The notes: generated from the letters alone by a model not told the origin. A stretch of 40,539 nucleotides of DNA from Microcaldota archaeon (GCA_027011045.1 JALVAT010000006.1:1-40539), one strand, 5' to 3'; positions 1-8,983 are shown, numbered from the stretch's first letter. Made by a program: numbers and translations.

Positions 1-144
1 GCTAGGAACCTGCCCGGTGTGGATGTGGTGGAGGTGCGCAACCTCAACGCTGAGCTCCTCGCCCCGGGTGCACACCCCGGCAGGCTGGCCATCTGGACTC
101 GGGACGCCATCGAGGAGCTCGAAAACCTCTTCGTGGTGATGTAA
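1..144 (+). CDS. rpl4: Ribosomal protein uL4 (L4), C-terminal fragment
   Basis: The first 47 sense codons of the window are open from base 1 and end at TAA. They encode the C-terminal end of archaeal L4, including a typical HPGRLAIWT stretch and an acidic last helix. The N-terminus lies outside the window. L4 is a large-subunit protein that lines the exit tunnel, and in archaea it directly precedes uL23, as here with one base between them. The identification rests on this tail plus position in the S10-spc cluster, because the diagnostic N-terminal part is missing. Confidence 0.9.
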   Translation, partial: ARNLPGVDVVEVRNLNAELLAPGAHPGRLAIWTRDAIEELENLFVVM

Positions 145-145
145 A

Positions 146-400
146 ATGGAGGAAATCATCCTCTACCCCCTCATATCGGAAAAGGCCATTGCGCAGATCC
201 ACAACAACAACACAATAGTCTTCATCGTGCGTCCCGATGCAACGAAGCAGCAGATTCGCCGCGCGATCGAGGATCTCTACAACGTAAAGGTTCAGGATGT
301 TAACACCCTCCGCACCCGTGATGGCCGCAAGAAGGCCTATGTGCGCCTTGCGGAGGGCTACTCTGCGGTAGACCTAGCAACGAAACTGGGTGTGATCTGA
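146..400 (+). CDS. rpl23: Ribosomal protein uL23
   Basis: This 84-residue protein has the normal length of archaeal L23. It opens with the family signature of a YPLISEKA stretch and ends in the conserved KAYVRL strand. L23 sits at the exit of the ribosomal tunnel, where SRP and the translocon dock. It starts one base after the uL4 stop, and its TGA shares a base with the uL2 ATG, so it is translationally coupled on both sides. Confidence 0.97.
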   Translation: MEEIILYPLISEKAIAQIHNNNTIVFIVRPDATKQQIRRAIEDLYNVKVQDVNTLRTRDGRKKAYVRLAEGYSAVDLATKLGVI

Positions 401-1116
401 TGGGGAAGAGAATTCGTGTTCAGAGGCTCGGAAGGGGCAGTCCCACTTTCCGGGTTGCAGACCACCGCAGGAAGATTCAGAAGGTTTCCTACCCCCGCCC
501 CAGCATTGAGACTGTTCGTGGCCAGGTTGTTGACCTGGTTCACGACGTGGGGCGGTCTTACCCCGTGATGGTCGTTATCATGGAGGATGGGGCCACCGTG
601 TACCTTCCCGCCCCCGAGGGTATTGCTGTGGGTGACTGGCTCCAGTTCGGCACCGGGGCCGAACTCGCCATTGGCAACGTACTGCCGCTCGCTGAGATCC
701 CCGAGGGTACCCCGATATTCAACATAGAGGGTGTGCCAGGGGATGGCGGCAAGTACGTGCGCACCTCCGGCGCCTACGCCATTGTCTCCACCCGTACCGA
801 CAGGGAAGTTATCGTGAAGATGCCTTCGGGCAAGCTCAAATCCTTCAACCCTGCGTGCAGGGCCATGATTGGCAACGTTGCTGGTGGCGGTAGGACCGAG
901 AAGCCCTTCGTGAAGGCTGGCAAGCGCTACCACGCAATGGCCGCCCTCAGCAAGAAGTATCCCAAGGTGCGCGGTGTGGCCATGAACGTTGTGGATCACC
1001 CACACGGTGGTAAGGAGCACCACCCGCCCGGACCGACTACCGTTGCAAGGAATACGCCACCCGGGCGCAAGGTGGGTCACATTGCAGCGCGCCGCACTGG
1101 TAGGCGCAAGAAGTAA
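400..1116 (+). CDS. rpl2: Ribosomal protein uL2
   Basis: This 238-residue protein matches archaeal L2 in length. The [13 protein letters not shown] start and the C-terminal [14 protein letters not shown] motif are diagnostic. L2 supports the peptidyl-transferase centre and subunit joining, and the histidine in the DHPHGG loop is universally conserved. The ATG overlaps the uL23 stop (TGATG). A 240-residue ORF on the opposite strand covers the same bases and is a shadow of this gene. Confidence 0.98.
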   Translation: MGKRIRVQRLGRGSPTFRVADHRRKIQKVSYPRPSIETVRGQVVDLVHDVGRSYPVMVVIMEDGATVYLPAPEGIAVGDWLQFGTGAELAIGNVLPLAEIPEGTPIFNIEGVPGDGGKYVRTSGAYAIVSTRTDREVIVKMPSGKLKSFNPACRAMIGNVAGGGRTEKPFVKAGKRYHAMAALSKKYPKVRGVAMNVVDHPHGGKEHHPPGPTTVARNTPPGRKVGHIAARRTGRRKK

Positions 1117-1127
1117 AGGTGATGCTC

Positions 1128-1538
1128 ATGGCGAAGGAGTTTAAGTACCGCGGCTACACCGTCGATCAGCTAATGGGGATGCCCCTTGGCGAGTTCGCCA
1201 AGCTCGTTCCCTCCCGTGCTCGCAGAACCCTGCTCCGTGGCTACAAGGACCCCATGCGCAAGAAGCTCATGGAGAAGGTAAAGCGGGCCAGGGAGGCCGT
1301 GGATGCGGGCAAGCCCCAGCCCAAGGTGCGCACGCACTGCAGGGATGTCGTGATCGTTCCACAGATGATAGGATTGACCATAGAGGTCTACAACGGTAAG
1401 GAGTTCGTCCCCCTGAAGATAAAGCCTGAGATGCTCGGTCACCGCCTCGGCGAGTTCGTCTTTACCAGGAAGCGCGTGATGCACAGCTCGCCGGGTGTCG
1501 GTGCGTCGAGATCCACCAAGCACGTGGGTAGGAAGTGA
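1128..1538 (+). CDS. rps19: Ribosomal protein uS19
   Basis: This is archaeal S19, a small-subunit head protein, recognised from the [15 protein letters not shown] start and the C-terminal [13 protein letters not shown] segment. The ORF track starts nine bases earlier at GTG-ATG. Those bases are the Shine-Dalgarno GGTGAT itself, so I place the start at the ATG at 1128, giving 136 residues. The same GGTGATNNNNATG pattern recurs at many genes in this operon and decides their starts. Confidence 0.96.
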   Translation: MAKEFKYRGYTVDQLMGMPLGEFAKLVPSRARRTLLRGYKDPMRKKLMEKVKRAREAVDAGKPQPKVRTHCRDVVIVPQMIGLTIEVYNGKEFVPLKIKPEMLGHRLGEFVFTRKRVMHSSPGVGASRSTKHVGRK

Positions 1539-1543
1539 TGGTC

Positions 1544-1996
1544 ATGGTGAAGAAGCGCTACTCGCACAAGGACTACGACCCTAAGCGCATGGCGAGGGGC
1601 ATGCTTGTCAATGCCCCCATTTCCACCAAGTGGGCAGTGGAGATCGGCAGGGCCATTAAGGGCATGCGCTTGGTGGATGCAGAGGCATACCTCCGCCGTG
1701 TCCTGCGCCACGAGGACTGGATACCCATTCGCAGGTTCAACAGGGACGTTCCACACCGCAAGGGCGTAAAGGCAGGCGTGAAGAGCGGAAGGTACATGGA
1801 CAAGGCGGTTCGTTACTTCCTCAAGCTCATCGAGAACGTCAAGAACAACGCCGAGCAGAAGGGCCTCGATGTGGAGAAGCTCAGGATCATCCACGTTTCC
1901 GCGTCCAAGGGTTACCGCAGGCCCAGGATTCAGCCCATGCTTCTGCGTGTGATCCGCAGGAAGTCCACGCACGTTGAAATGGTGGTGAGCGAATGA
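1544..1996 (+). CDS. rpl22: Ribosomal protein uL22
   Basis: This is archaeal L22, about 150 residues, lining the exit tunnel. The N-terminal KRYSHKDYDP and the C-terminal SKGYRRPRIQP are family landmarks. Three starts are clustered: GTG 1535, ATG 1538 and ATG 1544. By analogy with uS19, the GTGATG acts as ribosome binding site and the ATG at 1544 as start, but 1538 cannot be excluded. The 3' end overlaps the uS3 start (ATGA). Confidence 0.95.
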   Translation: MVKKRYSHKDYDPKRMARGMLVNAPISTKWAVEIGRAIKGMRLVDAEAYLRRVLRHEDWIPIRRFNRDVPHRKGVKAGVKSGRYMDKAVRYFLKLIENVKNNAEQKGLDVEKLRIIHVSASKGYRRPRIQPMLLRVIRRKSTHVEMVVSE

Positions 1997-2709
1997 TCGA
2001 GCGCGAGTTCGTCAAGGATGCCACCCTTGGCCTTGCGGTCAAGGAGTACCTCATGTATGAGCTTCGCCAGGCTCTCCCGTCCGAGATAAAGGTGCTCAAG
2101 ACCCCTCTCGTTACTCGCATCGTTGTGAAGGTTGCCAGGCCGGCTCTCGTCATCGGTCGCAAGGGTTCCCGCATCAAGAAGCTCACGGAGGACGTCAAGC
2201 GCCGCTTCCGTCTTGAGAACCCACAGATTGAAGTGGTGCCTGTCCAGAACCCCACCCTTGACGCCCAGGTGCAGGCTATGCGCATAGCGCTTGCCCTGGA
2301 GCGCGGGCAGGCCTGGCGTCCCCTGATGCGCAAGACCCTCGCCAGGATCATGGCAGCCGGCGCAAAGGGTTGTGAAATCGTCATCAAGGGTAAGCTCGGT
2401 GCACGTGGTGCGAAGAAACGCACGGAGCGCCTGCTTGCCGGCTACATGAAGAAGTGTGGTGACCCCGTGAAGCTCGTGGACCAGGGCCACGCTGTCGCTT
2501 ACACGCGTTGGGGTACCATCGGTGTTCACGTGTATATCGTCCACCCGGACACCGTGTTCCCCGACCACGTGGAGATCCCGGACGTTCCCAAGGAAACCAT
2601 CGCTCAGAAGCTTGGCCTTGCTGTTTCCGCGTCCGGGTCCGAATCAGCTACTGAGGTGAGCGAGAATGGCAATAGCCAGGGCGAAGGAGCTGCGGCAGAA
2701 GAGCGTTGA
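1993..2709 (+). CDS. rps3: Ribosomal protein uS3
   Basis: This 238-residue S3 of the small-subunit head and mRNA entry site contains the KH-domain motif VIGRKGSRIKKL near residues 53-64. The globular part ends around residue 210. A polar, glycine/serine/glutamate-rich tail follows and is encoded largely within a 44-nt overlap with the uL29 gene. The start ATG overlaps the uL22 stop. Confidence 0.97.
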   Translation: MIEREFVKDATLGLAVKEYLMYELRQALPSEIKVLKTPLVTRIVVKVARPALVIGRKGSRIKKLTEDVKRRFRLENPQIEVVPVQNPTLDAQVQAMRIALALERGQAWRPLMRKTLARIMAAGAKGCEIVIKGKLGARGAKKRTERLLAGYMKKCGDPVKLVDQGHAVAYTRWGTIGVHVYIVHPDTVFPDHVEIPDVPKETIAQKLGLAVSASGSESATEVSENGNSQGEGAAAEER

Positions 2710-2878
2710 GGAGCTCAAGGCCATGCTCTCCGAGTATCGCGCTGAACTGCGCAAGATCATGGCCCAGACCGCCGCTGGGGTGCGCCCCGAAAATCCCGGC
2801 AGGGCGAGGGAGTTAAAAAGGACCATTGCCAGAATACTAACGATACTCCGAGAAAAGGAGAACGAGGTGGCAGGCTAA
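2666..2878 (+). CDS. rpl29: Ribosomal protein uL29
   Basis: This 70-residue two-helix protein starts MAIARAKELRQKS and contains the L29 hallmark helix with LRKIMAQTAAG. It sits near the tunnel exit beside uL23. The start lies 44 nt inside the uS3 gene in another frame and is supported by GAGGTGAGCGAG immediately upstream of the ATG. The stop is one base before the GTG of the eIF1 gene. Confidence 0.96.
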   Translation: MAIARAKELRQKSVEELKAMLSEYRAELRKIMAQTAAGVRPENPGRARELKRTIARILTILREKENEVAG

Positions 2879-2879
2879 A

Positions 2880-3194
2880 GTGGTAAAGGACCTTGCAGAC
2901 GTGATCGGGCTTGACGAGGAGCTCATTGAGCCAGAGAGCTTGACCCGCGAGCAGATGCGGATTAAAATCCGCCGCGAGAAGCGTAAATGGGGCAAAATGA
3001 TGACGATCATCAGCGGTTTTGACGATACCGTTGATGTCAAGGCCCTCGCTAAGCGCCTGAAGCGCACCCTTGGTTGCGGCGGTACCTACGACCCGAAGAC
3101 CCGGACGATTGAGCTACAGGGTGACCACGCCCGCAAGGTTCGTGAATTCCTCATTAAGGAGGGCTTCCCTGAGGAGAACATCGACGTGGTATAA
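2880..3194 (+). CDS. sui1: Translation initiation factor eIF1 (SUI1 family)
   Basis: This 104-residue SUI1 protein contains the family motif GCGGTYD followed by IELQGDHARKV. aIF1 monitors start-codon selection on the small subunit. The start is GTG with GAGGTGGC about ten bases upstream. The position between uL29 and Rpp29 is the usual archaeal order. Residues 1-40 form a charged N-terminal extension ahead of the alpha-beta SUI1 core. Confidence 0.95.
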   Translation: MVKDLADVIGLDEELIEPESLTREQMRIKIRREKRKWGKMMTIISGFDDTVDVKALAKRLKRTLGCGGTYDPKTRTIELQGDHARKVREFLIKEGFPEENIDVV

Positions 3195-3208
3195 GCCCTC
3201 CCCTACTT

Positions 3209-3220
3209 TTCCTTAAAGCC
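3209..3220 (+). promoter_or_regulatory. Internal TATA-like promoter before rpp29
   Basis: TTCCTTAAAGCC is centred about 26 nt before the GTG of the Rpp29 gene, in a 44-nt gap between eIF1 and Rpp29 that has no Shine-Dalgarno. The spacing predicts a leaderless transcript starting at the GTG. It would be a secondary promoter inside the super-operon. The call rests on spacing and base composition only. Confidence 0.5.
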
Positions 3221-3238
3221 TTTACTCCAATTCTTCAC

Positions 3239-3538
3239 GTGCGCCGTCTGCACCCTGCCCTTCTGGGGGAACTCATCGGTCTGCGGGTTCGTGTGGTTAA
3301 CGCCACGCATCCCGGCTACATAGGGATAGAGGGAACCGTTGTGGACGAGACGAAAAACCTGCTGGTGGTGGAGACCTCGGAAGGGATTAAAAAACTTCCC
3401 AAGCCTGATATTGTGGTAGAGTTTGAGCTCCCTAACGGGGAGCGAATTTGTGTGGACGGTGCTGAAATAACCGTCCGTCCCCATGAGAGGACAAGGAAGC
3501 TCTGGAGGAAGGTCTATGCGCGCAGTGGTCGTGGGTAA
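3239..3538 (+). CDS. rnp1: RNase P protein Rpp29 (Rnp1/Pop4)
   Basis: This 99-residue protein has the Rpp29 core: ELIGLRVRVVNATHP, IGIEGTVVDETKN and the C-terminal RPHERTRKLW. It binds the specificity domain of archaeal RNase P RNA and helps mature tRNA 5' ends. The start is a GTG without Shine-Dalgarno, fitting a leaderless message from the upstream TATA-like box. Its 3' end overlaps uS17 by 23 nt. This location next to uS17 is standard in euryarchaea. Confidence 0.93.
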   Translation: MRRLHPALLGELIGLRVRVVNATHPGYIGIEGTVVDETKNLLVVETSEGIKKLPKPDIVVEFELPNGERICVDGAEITVRPHERTRKLWRKVYARSGRG

Positions 3539-3869
3539 CCAGGTTATCGAACCCCCCACCAAGGAGGACTGTGGGGATAAGAAGTGTCCTTTCCACGGTA
3601 ACGTCACCGTTCATGGTCAGCTCATCGTGGGCAAGGTCATTTCGGACAGGATGCAGAGGACTGTGGTCGTCGCCCGGCAGGCGAGCCGCTACGTCAAGAA
3701 GTACAAGCGTTACATGCGCGTTACGTACAAGATCCACGCACACAACCCGCCCTGTGTGAACGCGCACGTGGGCGACATAGTTCTGCTGGGCGAGACCCGT
3801 AAGCTCGCAAAAACCGTTAACTTCGTGGTTCTGAAGGTTCTTAAGAAGGCTGAGGAGGGAGCACAGTGA
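3516..3869 (+). CDS. rps17: Ribosomal protein uS17
   Basis: This is archaeal S17, recognised by DKKCPFHGNVTVHGQ, the KYKRYMRV stretch and the AHNPPCVNAHVGD segment. The ORF track begins at 3483, but the ATG at 3516 has GGAGGAAGGT just upstream and gives a normal 117-residue protein, so I use it. The gene overlaps the end of Rpp29 by 23 nt. Its TGA is shared with the GTG start of uL14. Confidence 0.95.
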   Translation: MRAVVVGNQVIEPPTKEDCGDKKCPFHGNVTVHGQLIVGKVISDRMQRTVVVARQASRYVKKYKRYMRVTYKIHAHNPPCVNAHVGDIVLLGETRKLAKTVNFVVLKVLKKAEEGAQ

Positions 3870-4264
3870 AGGCGATTAGCGCTTCCGTTACTAAGGGCAT
3901 TACGGTTCGCACGCTCCTCACCTGTGCCGACAACACCGGTGCCAAGGTCCTCAAGGTTATCGGTGTGATCGGCTACAAGGGCGTGAAGCGCCGCTACCCC
4001 AAGGCTGGTGTGGGCGACATTGTGGTCGCCTCCGTGGTCAAGGGTACCCCTGAAATGAGGAAGAAGGTTGTCAAGGCTGTGATCATCCGTCAGCGCATGC
4101 CCTACAGGCGCGCCAACGGCACGAGAATCGCCTTTGAGGATAACGCTGCGGTCATAGTCAACGATCGTGGTGAGCCCCGAGGATCTGAGATCAAGGGGCC
4201 GGTCGCCAAGGAGGTGGGCGAGCGGTTCCCCAAGGTTGTTAGAATAGCATCCATCGTGGTGTGA
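3866..4264 (+). CDS. rpl14: Ribosomal protein uL14
   Basis: This 132-residue L14 has the conserved LLTCADNTGAKVLKVIGV opening and a C-terminal VAKEVGERFPKVVRIA. It lies at the subunit interface, contacting uL24 and uL3. The start is GTG inside GTGA, coupled to the uS17 stop, with GAGGAGGG upstream. Confidence 0.97.
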   Translation: MKAISASVTKGITVRTLLTCADNTGAKVLKVIGVIGYKGVKRRYPKAGVGDIVVASVVKGTPEMRKKVVKAVIIRQRMPYRRANGTRIAFEDNAAVIVNDRGEPRGSEIKGPVAKEVGERFPKVVRIASIVV

Positions 4265-4267
4265 GCC

Positions 4268-4615
4268 ATGACGGTCAAGATCGGTTATCAGCCCAGGAAG
4301 CAGAGGCGCTTCCGCTACCGTGCTCCCCTGCACCTCAGGAAGCGCTTCGTCCGTGCAACGCTCTCCAAGGAGCTTCGTAAGGAGCTCGGCCGCAGGTCCA
4401 TCACCGTCCGCAAGGGCGACACCGTGAGGATCATGCGCGGCAAGTTCAAGGGCAAGGAGGGCGTGGTTGCCCGCGTGGATCTCCGCAAGGGCAAGGTCTA
4501 CGTGGAGGGCATCACGGTCAAGAAGGCCAACGGCACCGAAGTGATGGTTCCCCTGGATGCATCCAATCTCATGGTAATCGATGTGTACAGAGAAGATGAC
4601 AGGAGGTTCGCGTAA
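4268..4615 (+). CDS. rpl24: Ribosomal protein uL24
   Basis: This 115-residue archaeal L24 has the basic N-terminal KQRRFRYRAPLHLRKR and a KOW motif (VRKGDTVRIMRGKFKGKEG) around residues 47-65. It starts folding of 23S rRNA and later lies near the tunnel exit. It begins three bases after the uL14 stop, and its TAA is shared with the eS4 ATG. Confidence 0.97.
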   Translation: MTVKIGYQPRKQRRFRYRAPLHLRKRFVRATLSKELRKELGRRSITVRKGDTVRIMRGKFKGKEGVVARVDLRKGKVYVEGITVKKANGTEVMVPLDASNLMVIDVYREDDRRFA

Positions 4616-5343
4616 TGGCCCTGGTTGGTGGAGGTTCTCGGCACCTTAAGCGCCTTGCTGCTCCAGCGTCCTGGAAGATCAAGCGCAAGCGCCGCTTCGG
4701 CACCTGGATAGTCAAGCCTATTCCCGGTCCTCACCCCATGGAACGCTCTGTTCCACTGCGCGTGCTCATACGCGATCTGTTGGAGCTGGCGTACACGACG
4801 AAGGAAGCCGATCGCATTATTCGCGCCGGCGAGGTTCTCGTGGACGGGCGTGTCCGCAAGAACCCGCGCTTCCCCGTGGGTCTTTTCGACGTCGTGGAGA
4901 TCCCCAAGCTTAAGAAGGTCTACCGCATCATTCTCGACGACAAGGGCCGCATTGTGCCCAAGGAAGTGCCAGAATCCGAGAGAAATGTCAAGATCGTCCG
5001 TGTTGAGCGTAAGAAGACCATTAAGGGCGGAAAGATTCAGATCGGCACGCACGACGGTAGAACATTCCTCATCGATGACAAGGACTCTATCCACGTCGGT
5101 GACGCCATCAAGATCCAGCTCCCCGACCAGAAGATCCTTGAGATTTACCCCCTCGGCAAGGGGAGCCTCGCATACGTCCTTTCCGGGCGTCACGCGGGTA
5201 CCGTTGGTACCATTGAGGATGTTATCCCCGGTGACGTCGTGAGGGAGCGCGCCGTGGTCATTACCGTAGGCGGTGACAGGATGCAGACCGCGGCGAGGAA
5301 CGTGTTCGTCGTCGGTGTACAGAACCCCGCCATAACGTTGTAA
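4615..5343 (+). CDS. rps4e: Ribosomal protein eS4
   Basis: This 242-residue S4e is an archaeal/eukaryotic-specific small-subunit protein. It shows the GGGSRHLKRLAAP start, an S4 RNA-binding segment (TTKEADRIIRAGEVLVDGRV), the central S4e domain and a C-terminal KOW-like segment. Its presence between uL24 and uL5 marks the archaeal spc arrangement. It overlaps uL24 by one base. Confidence 0.97.
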   Translation: MALVGGGSRHLKRLAAPASWKIKRKRRFGTWIVKPIPGPHPMERSVPLRVLIRDLLELAYTTKEADRIIRAGEVLVDGRVRKNPRFPVGLFDVVEIPKLKKVYRIILDDKGRIVPKEVPESERNVKIVRVERKKTIKGGKIQIGTHDGRTFLIDDKDSIHVGDAIKIQLPDQKILEIYPLGKGSLAYVLSGRHAGTVGTIEDVIPGDVVRERAVVITVGGDRMQTAARNVFVVGVQNPAITL

Positions 5344-5353
5344 GGTGGTATGA

Positions 5354-5872
5354 ATGACCTCTGCAGAGAACCCCATGCGTGCCATTCGCATTTCCAAGGT
5401 AGTCATCAACATCGGTGTGGGCGAGCCCGGTGAGCGTCTGGACAAGGCAGAGGAGTTGCTCAAGCGCCTCACCGGACACAAGCCCGTCCGCACCCGTGCC
5501 AAGAAGAAGATTCCAAAGTGGGGCGTTCGTCCGGGACTCCCCATCGGCGTGAAGGTCACCCTCCGTGGTGCGGATGCCGAGGAGTTCCTTAAGCGTGCCT
5601 TCGCCGCGGTGGACAACAAGATTTCGGCATCTTCCTTTGACGAGCGCGGCAACTTCAGCTTTGGCATTCGCGAGTACATCGACATTCCCGGGATGAAGTA
5701 CGACCCCAAGATCGGAATCTTCGGTATGGATGTCTGTGTTTCCCTTGAGCGTCCCGGTTTCCGGGTTGCACGGCGCAAGGTGCGCCGTGCCAAGGTTGGT
5801 AAGCGCCACCTGATCACAAAGGATGAGGCCATTGAGTTCGTAAAGAACAAGTTCGGAGTGGAGGTAGTCTGA
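5354..5872 (+). CDS. rpl5: Ribosomal protein uL5
   Basis: This 172-residue L5 has [15 protein letters not shown] near the start and [19 protein letters not shown] in the middle. It binds 5S rRNA in the central protuberance. AAGGTGG provides the ribosome binding site. The TGA shares its last base with the ATG of uS14. Confidence 0.97.
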   Translation: MTSAENPMRAIRISKVVINIGVGEPGERLDKAEELLKRLTGHKPVRTRAKKKIPKWGVRPGLPIGVKVTLRGADAEEFLKRAFAAVDNKISASSFDERGNFSFGIREYIDIPGMKYDPKIGIFGMDVCVSLERPGFRVARRKVRRAKVGKRHLITKDEAIEFVKNKFGVEVV

Positions 5873-6027
5873 TGGGAAAGCGGAGGCGTCGTGCTAAGCA
5901 CGGGAAGAACGTGAAGTGCCAGCGCTGCGGCAGGCCTGAGGCGGTCATCCGCAAGTATGGATTGATGCTCTGCCGCCAGTGTTTCCGCGAGGTCGCCGCG
6001 GAGCTGGGGTTCAAGAAGTATTCGTAA
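5872..6027 (+). CDS. rps14: Ribosomal protein uS14 (zinc-binding form)
   Basis: This 51-residue gene is absent from the ORF track because of its length. Translation from the ATG overlapping the uL5 stop gives [15 protein letters not shown] and then two CxxC pairs (C16/C19 and C34/C37) that bind zinc, ending in ELGFKKYS. Length and cysteine layout match the C-plus type S14 of archaea. It belongs to the small-subunit head and lies between uL5 and uS8 as expected. Confidence 0.95.
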   Translation: MGKRRRRAKHGKNVKCQRCGRPEAVIRKYGLMLCRQCFREVAAELGFKKYS

Positions 6028-6037
6028 GGTGGTGCTC

Positions 6038-6430
6038 ATGGTCAGGGTTGATCCTCTCGCAGACGCACTCAATGCCATCAAGAACGCAGAGATGGCCGGC
6101 AAGCGCGAGATAACTGTGTACCCAGCCTCTAAGCTCCTGCTCAACGTCCTCCGCGTGATGCAGGAGAAGGGCTACATCAAGGAGTTTGAGTTCATCGACG
6201 ACGGCAGGGAGGGCATGGTCCGCATAGTGCTTGCTGGCACCATTACCAAGTGTGGTGCCATTCGCCCCCGCTACGCCGTTAAGAAGGATGGATGGGTTGA
6301 GTGGGAGAAGCAGTTCCTCCCGGCCCGTGGAATCGGTATACTCATCGTTTCCACGCCTGAAGGATTGATGACCCACGAGGAGGCTAAGCAGAAGGGCCTG
6401 GGCGGCAGGCTCATAGCCTACGTGTACTGA
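6038..6430 (+). CDS. rps8: Ribosomal protein uS8
   Basis: This 130-residue S8 starts [18 protein letters not shown] and ends with GGRLIAYVY, both family hallmarks. It is a central-domain small-subunit assembly protein. The track start at 6029 is a GTG within the Shine-Dalgarno AAGGTGGT; the ATG at 6038 is the real start by the operon's pattern. Confidence 0.96.
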   Translation: MVRVDPLADALNAIKNAEMAGKREITVYPASKLLLNVLRVMQEKGYIKEFEFIDDGREGMVRIVLAGTITKCGAIRPRYAVKKDGWVEWEKQFLPARGIGILIVSTPEGLMTHEEAKQKGLGGRLIAYVY

Positions 6431-6440
6431 GGTGTGATCC

Positions 6441-6989
6441 ATGCAGAGACTCGTAAGGGAAATAGAAATTCCAGAGGGCGTTACGGTCCAGGTTGACGGT
6501 CGTACGGTTACTGTGACCGGGCCACTGGGCACCCTCAAGCGCTACTTCAACAACGAGGGCATAGAAATATCTCTCGAGGGCAACAAGGTCATTGTCCGCG
6601 CCCTCTCCCACAAGCGCAAGCACAAGGCCAATGCCGGTACCGTCGCCGCCCACATTACGAATATGATAAAGGGTGTCCAGAAGCCCTGGAAGTACAAGCT
6701 CCGCGTGGTCTACTCGCACTTCCCCATCAAGGTCCAGATCAAGGGCGACGTTGTTGAGATCGTTAACTTCCTTGGCGCCAAGACTCCACGTTACGCACGC
6801 ATCATGCCGGGCGCCAAGGTGCAGATAAACGGTCAGGATATCGTTGTTACGTCCATCGATAAGGAGGCCGCGGGTCAGACTGCTGCGAACCTCGAAATCG
6901 CCACGAAGCTCGGTCCGGATTTCGACCCGCGCAAGTTCCAGGACGGTATCTTCATTGTGGAGAAGGCCGTTTGGGGTGAAGAAGAATGA
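6441..6989 (+). CDS. rpl6: Ribosomal protein uL6
   Basis: This 182-residue L6 has the expected duplicated alpha-beta folds. The N-terminal IPEGVTVQVDGRTVTVTGPLG and the later AAQIT-like region (AANLEIATK) are typical. It lies near the factor-binding site. The ribosome binding site is GAGGTGTGATCC. It overlaps eL32 by four bases (ATGA). Confidence 0.97.
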   Translation: MQRLVREIEIPEGVTVQVDGRTVTVTGPLGTLKRYFNNEGIEISLEGNKVIVRALSHKRKHKANAGTVAAHITNMIKGVQKPWKYKLRVVYSHFPIKVQIKGDVVEIVNFLGAKTPRYARIMPGAKVQINGQDIVVTSIDKEAAGQTAANLEIATKLGPDFDPRKFQDGIFIVEKAVWGEEE

Positions 6990-7330
6990 GCATAGTCGCA
7001 CTCAAGCGCAGGAAGCCCCGTTTCCGTAGGCAGCACGGTCCTTGGAGCAAGCGGCTCAGGGACACGTGGAGGCGTCCACGGGGTGAGAACTCTAAGCAGC
7101 GCAAGAAGTGGTGGGGGAAGGGTGAGCACCCCGGTTCCGGCTGGAGGCAGCCCCGCGCCATAAGGGGACTTCACCCCTCCGGTCTTCCAGAGGTGCTCGT
7201 CTACAACCCCAGTGAGCTTGATGGCCTTTCCGGCGTCCTCATCAGGATCGGTCGCACTGTGGGCAAGCGCAAGCGCGCCCAGATCGTGGAGAAGGCTAAG
7301 CAGCTTGGTCTGAAGGTGATCAACCCATGA
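6986..7330 (+). CDS. rpl32e: Ribosomal protein eL32
   Basis: This 114-residue basic protein has the L32e signature: KPRFRRQHGPWSKRL, WRRPRGENSKQR and a GLHPSGLPEVLVYN segment. eL32 is a large-subunit protein shared only by archaea and eukaryotes. It is coupled by ATGA overlaps to uL6 upstream and eL19 downstream. Confidence 0.97.
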   Translation: MSIVALKRRKPRFRRQHGPWSKRLRDTWRRPRGENSKQRKKWWGKGEHPGSGWRQPRAIRGLHPSGLPEVLVYNPSELDGLSGVLIRIGRTVGKRKRAQIVEKAKQLGLKVINP

Positions 7331-7767
7331 AGCCCGATCGAGCCAAGGAGCTCGTTGCGGAGATCTACAAGGTGGGCGCATCTCGCGTTCGCATTCGCCC
7401 TGAGGGCCTCTCCGAAGTGGAGGAGGCAATGACGAAGGACGACCTTAGAGCGCTCGTGGAGCGCGGCGTTATCGAGATACTTCCCAAGCGCTCGCCGTCC
7501 CGTCATCGTGCTCGCTACCTGCACCAGCAGAAGCGCAAGGGGCGCAGGCGCGGTTATGGTTCCCGCAAGGGCAAGCCCGGTGCGCGCCTTGATCCTAAGC
7601 TCGCGTGGATGTTGAAGATCCGTGCGATCCGCCGCTTCCTCCGTACGCTCCGTGCGGAGGGCAAGGTTACTCCAAGGGAGTACCGTAGGATTTACAGGCT
7701 TGCAAAGGGCGGACACGTGCGTAGCAGGCGCCACGTACTTGAAATACTCGAGGAGCTGAGGCGGTGA
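7327..7767 (+). CDS. rpl19e: Ribosomal protein eL19
   Basis: This 146-residue L19e is a mostly helical, very basic protein that forms an intersubunit bridge. The segments [36 protein letters not shown] and [15 protein letters not shown] are diagnostic. Start and stop both overlap neighbouring genes by a few bases. Confidence 0.97.
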   Translation: MKPDRAKELVAEIYKVGASRVRIRPEGLSEVEEAMTKDDLRALVERGVIEILPKRSPSRHRARYLHQQKRKGRRRGYGSRKGKPGARLDPKLAWMLKIRAIRRFLRTLRAEGKVTPREYRRIYRLAKGGHVRSRRHVLEILEELRR

Positions 7768-7769
7768 TC

Positions 7770-8354
7770 ATGGCACACGGTCCCAACTACAAGGTGAAGC
7801 TGAGGCGTATTCGCGAGGGGAAGACCCGCTATCCCAAGCGCCTCAAGCTCGTCAAGTCTGGAAAGCCCCGCCTCGTCGTGCGCAAGGGGCTCAGGAATAT
7901 CATCGTTCAGATCATAGAGTACCGCCCCGAGTCCGACGTTACACTCCTCTCCGTCTCTTCCGCAGACCTCAAGCGTCTTGGATGGAAGGGGTACACGGCG
8001 AACCTTCCAGCGGCGTATCTGCTCGGCTACCTTGCCGGCAAGCGCGCGCTGGAGCGCGGTGTGAAGGAGGCTGTGCTTGACATAGGCTTCACCACCCCCG
8101 TTCGCGGAGCCGTTGTCTTCGCCGTGCTCAAGGGCGCCATTGATGCGGGGCTTGATGTGCCCCACAGCGAAGAGGCGTTCCCATCCGAGGATCGTATACG
8201 GGGCGAGCACGTCGCGAACTATGCCAAGCAGCTGAAGGAGAACGATCCCGAGCGCTACAAGCGCCAGTTCTCAAGGTATCTTGAGCGTGGACTCGCTCCA
8301 GAGGATCTCCCCAAGCACTTTGAGGAAATACTCGAGAAGGTGAAGGCAGCATGA
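7770..8354 (+). CDS. rpl18: Ribosomal protein uL18
   Basis: This is archaeal-size L18 (194 residues), which binds 5S rRNA. It opens [19 protein letters not shown] and has the conserved [20 protein letters not shown] segment. The track uses a GTG at 7764 inside GCGGTGATC, which I read as the ribosome binding site for the ATG at 7770. The end overlaps uS5. Confidence 0.96.
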   Translation: MAHGPNYKVKLRRIREGKTRYPKRLKLVKSGKPRLVVRKGLRNIIVQIIEYRPESDVTLLSVSSADLKRLGWKGYTANLPAAYLLGYLAGKRALERGVKEAVLDIGFTTPVRGAVVFAVLKGAIDAGLDVPHSEEAFPSEDRIRGEHVANYAKQLKENDPERYKRQFSRYLERGLAPEDLPKHFEEILEKVKAA

Positions 8355-8983
8355 AGGGCGATTGGGAGCCCAGGACAAAGCTGGGCAGGATGGTGAAGAA
8401 GGGCGATATTACCACCATGGAGGCCGCCCTTGAAACAGGCCTGCCCATACTCGAACCCGAGATTGTTGATGCTCTTCTGCCAGATCTTAAGTTCGTTATC
8501 CTTGACAGCAGGGCCACGGTTCGCGTGACGGACTCCGGTAAGCGCAGGTCCATTGAGGTCCTTGTGGTCGTCGGAAACGGAAATGGCTACGTGGGTGTTG
8601 GCCTGGGCAAGGCAAAGGACTTCAGGACAGCGCTCCAGAAGGCAATTGCCCGTGCCAAGCTGAACATCATACGCGTCCGCCGTGGCTGTGGTTCCTGGGA
8701 GTGTGGTTGTGGCACTGCGCACTCCATCCCCTTCAAGGTGGAGGGTAAGTCCGGCTCGGTCAGCATAGTGCTGATGCCTGGTCCCAAGGGCCTTGGCATC
8801 GTGGCACCAGACTCCATTAAGCCAATCTTCGAGCTGGCTGGCATCAAGGATATATGGACCAAGGCACGTGGCAACACGAGGAACACGATCAACTTCGCAC
8901 AGGCGGTCATTGACGCCCTGAAGAAGCTAGCCGCCACGAAGATTCCGAAGGAGCAGATGGTTGTACTAGGGGTGGATTGGTAA
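8351..8983 (+). CDS. rps5: Ribosomal protein uS5
   Basis: This 210-residue S5 has the double-stranded RNA binding-like part ([19 protein letters not shown]) and the archaeal [19 protein letters not shown] insertion, followed by the C-terminal S5 domain. It sits by the mRNA channel and influences decoding accuracy. It overlaps uL18 by ATGA, and its TAA shares a base with the uL30 ATG. Confidence 0.97.
   Translation: MKGDWEPRTKLGRMVKKGDITTMEAALETGLPILEPEIVDALLPDLKFVILDSRATVRVTDSGKRRSIEVLVVVGNGNGYVGVGLGKAKDFRTALQKAIARAKLNIIRVRRGCGSWECGCGTAHSIPFKVEGKSGSVSIVLMPGPKGLGIVAPDSIKPIFELAGIKDIWTKARGNTRNTINFAQAVIDALKKLAATKIPKEQMVVLGVDW

Noticed and set aside
4498-6144. 548-residue ORF on the minus strand
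   Set aside because: It lies antisense to uL24, eS4, uL5 and uS14, which are unmistakable. Long antisense ORFs arise here from the GC-rich codon bias.
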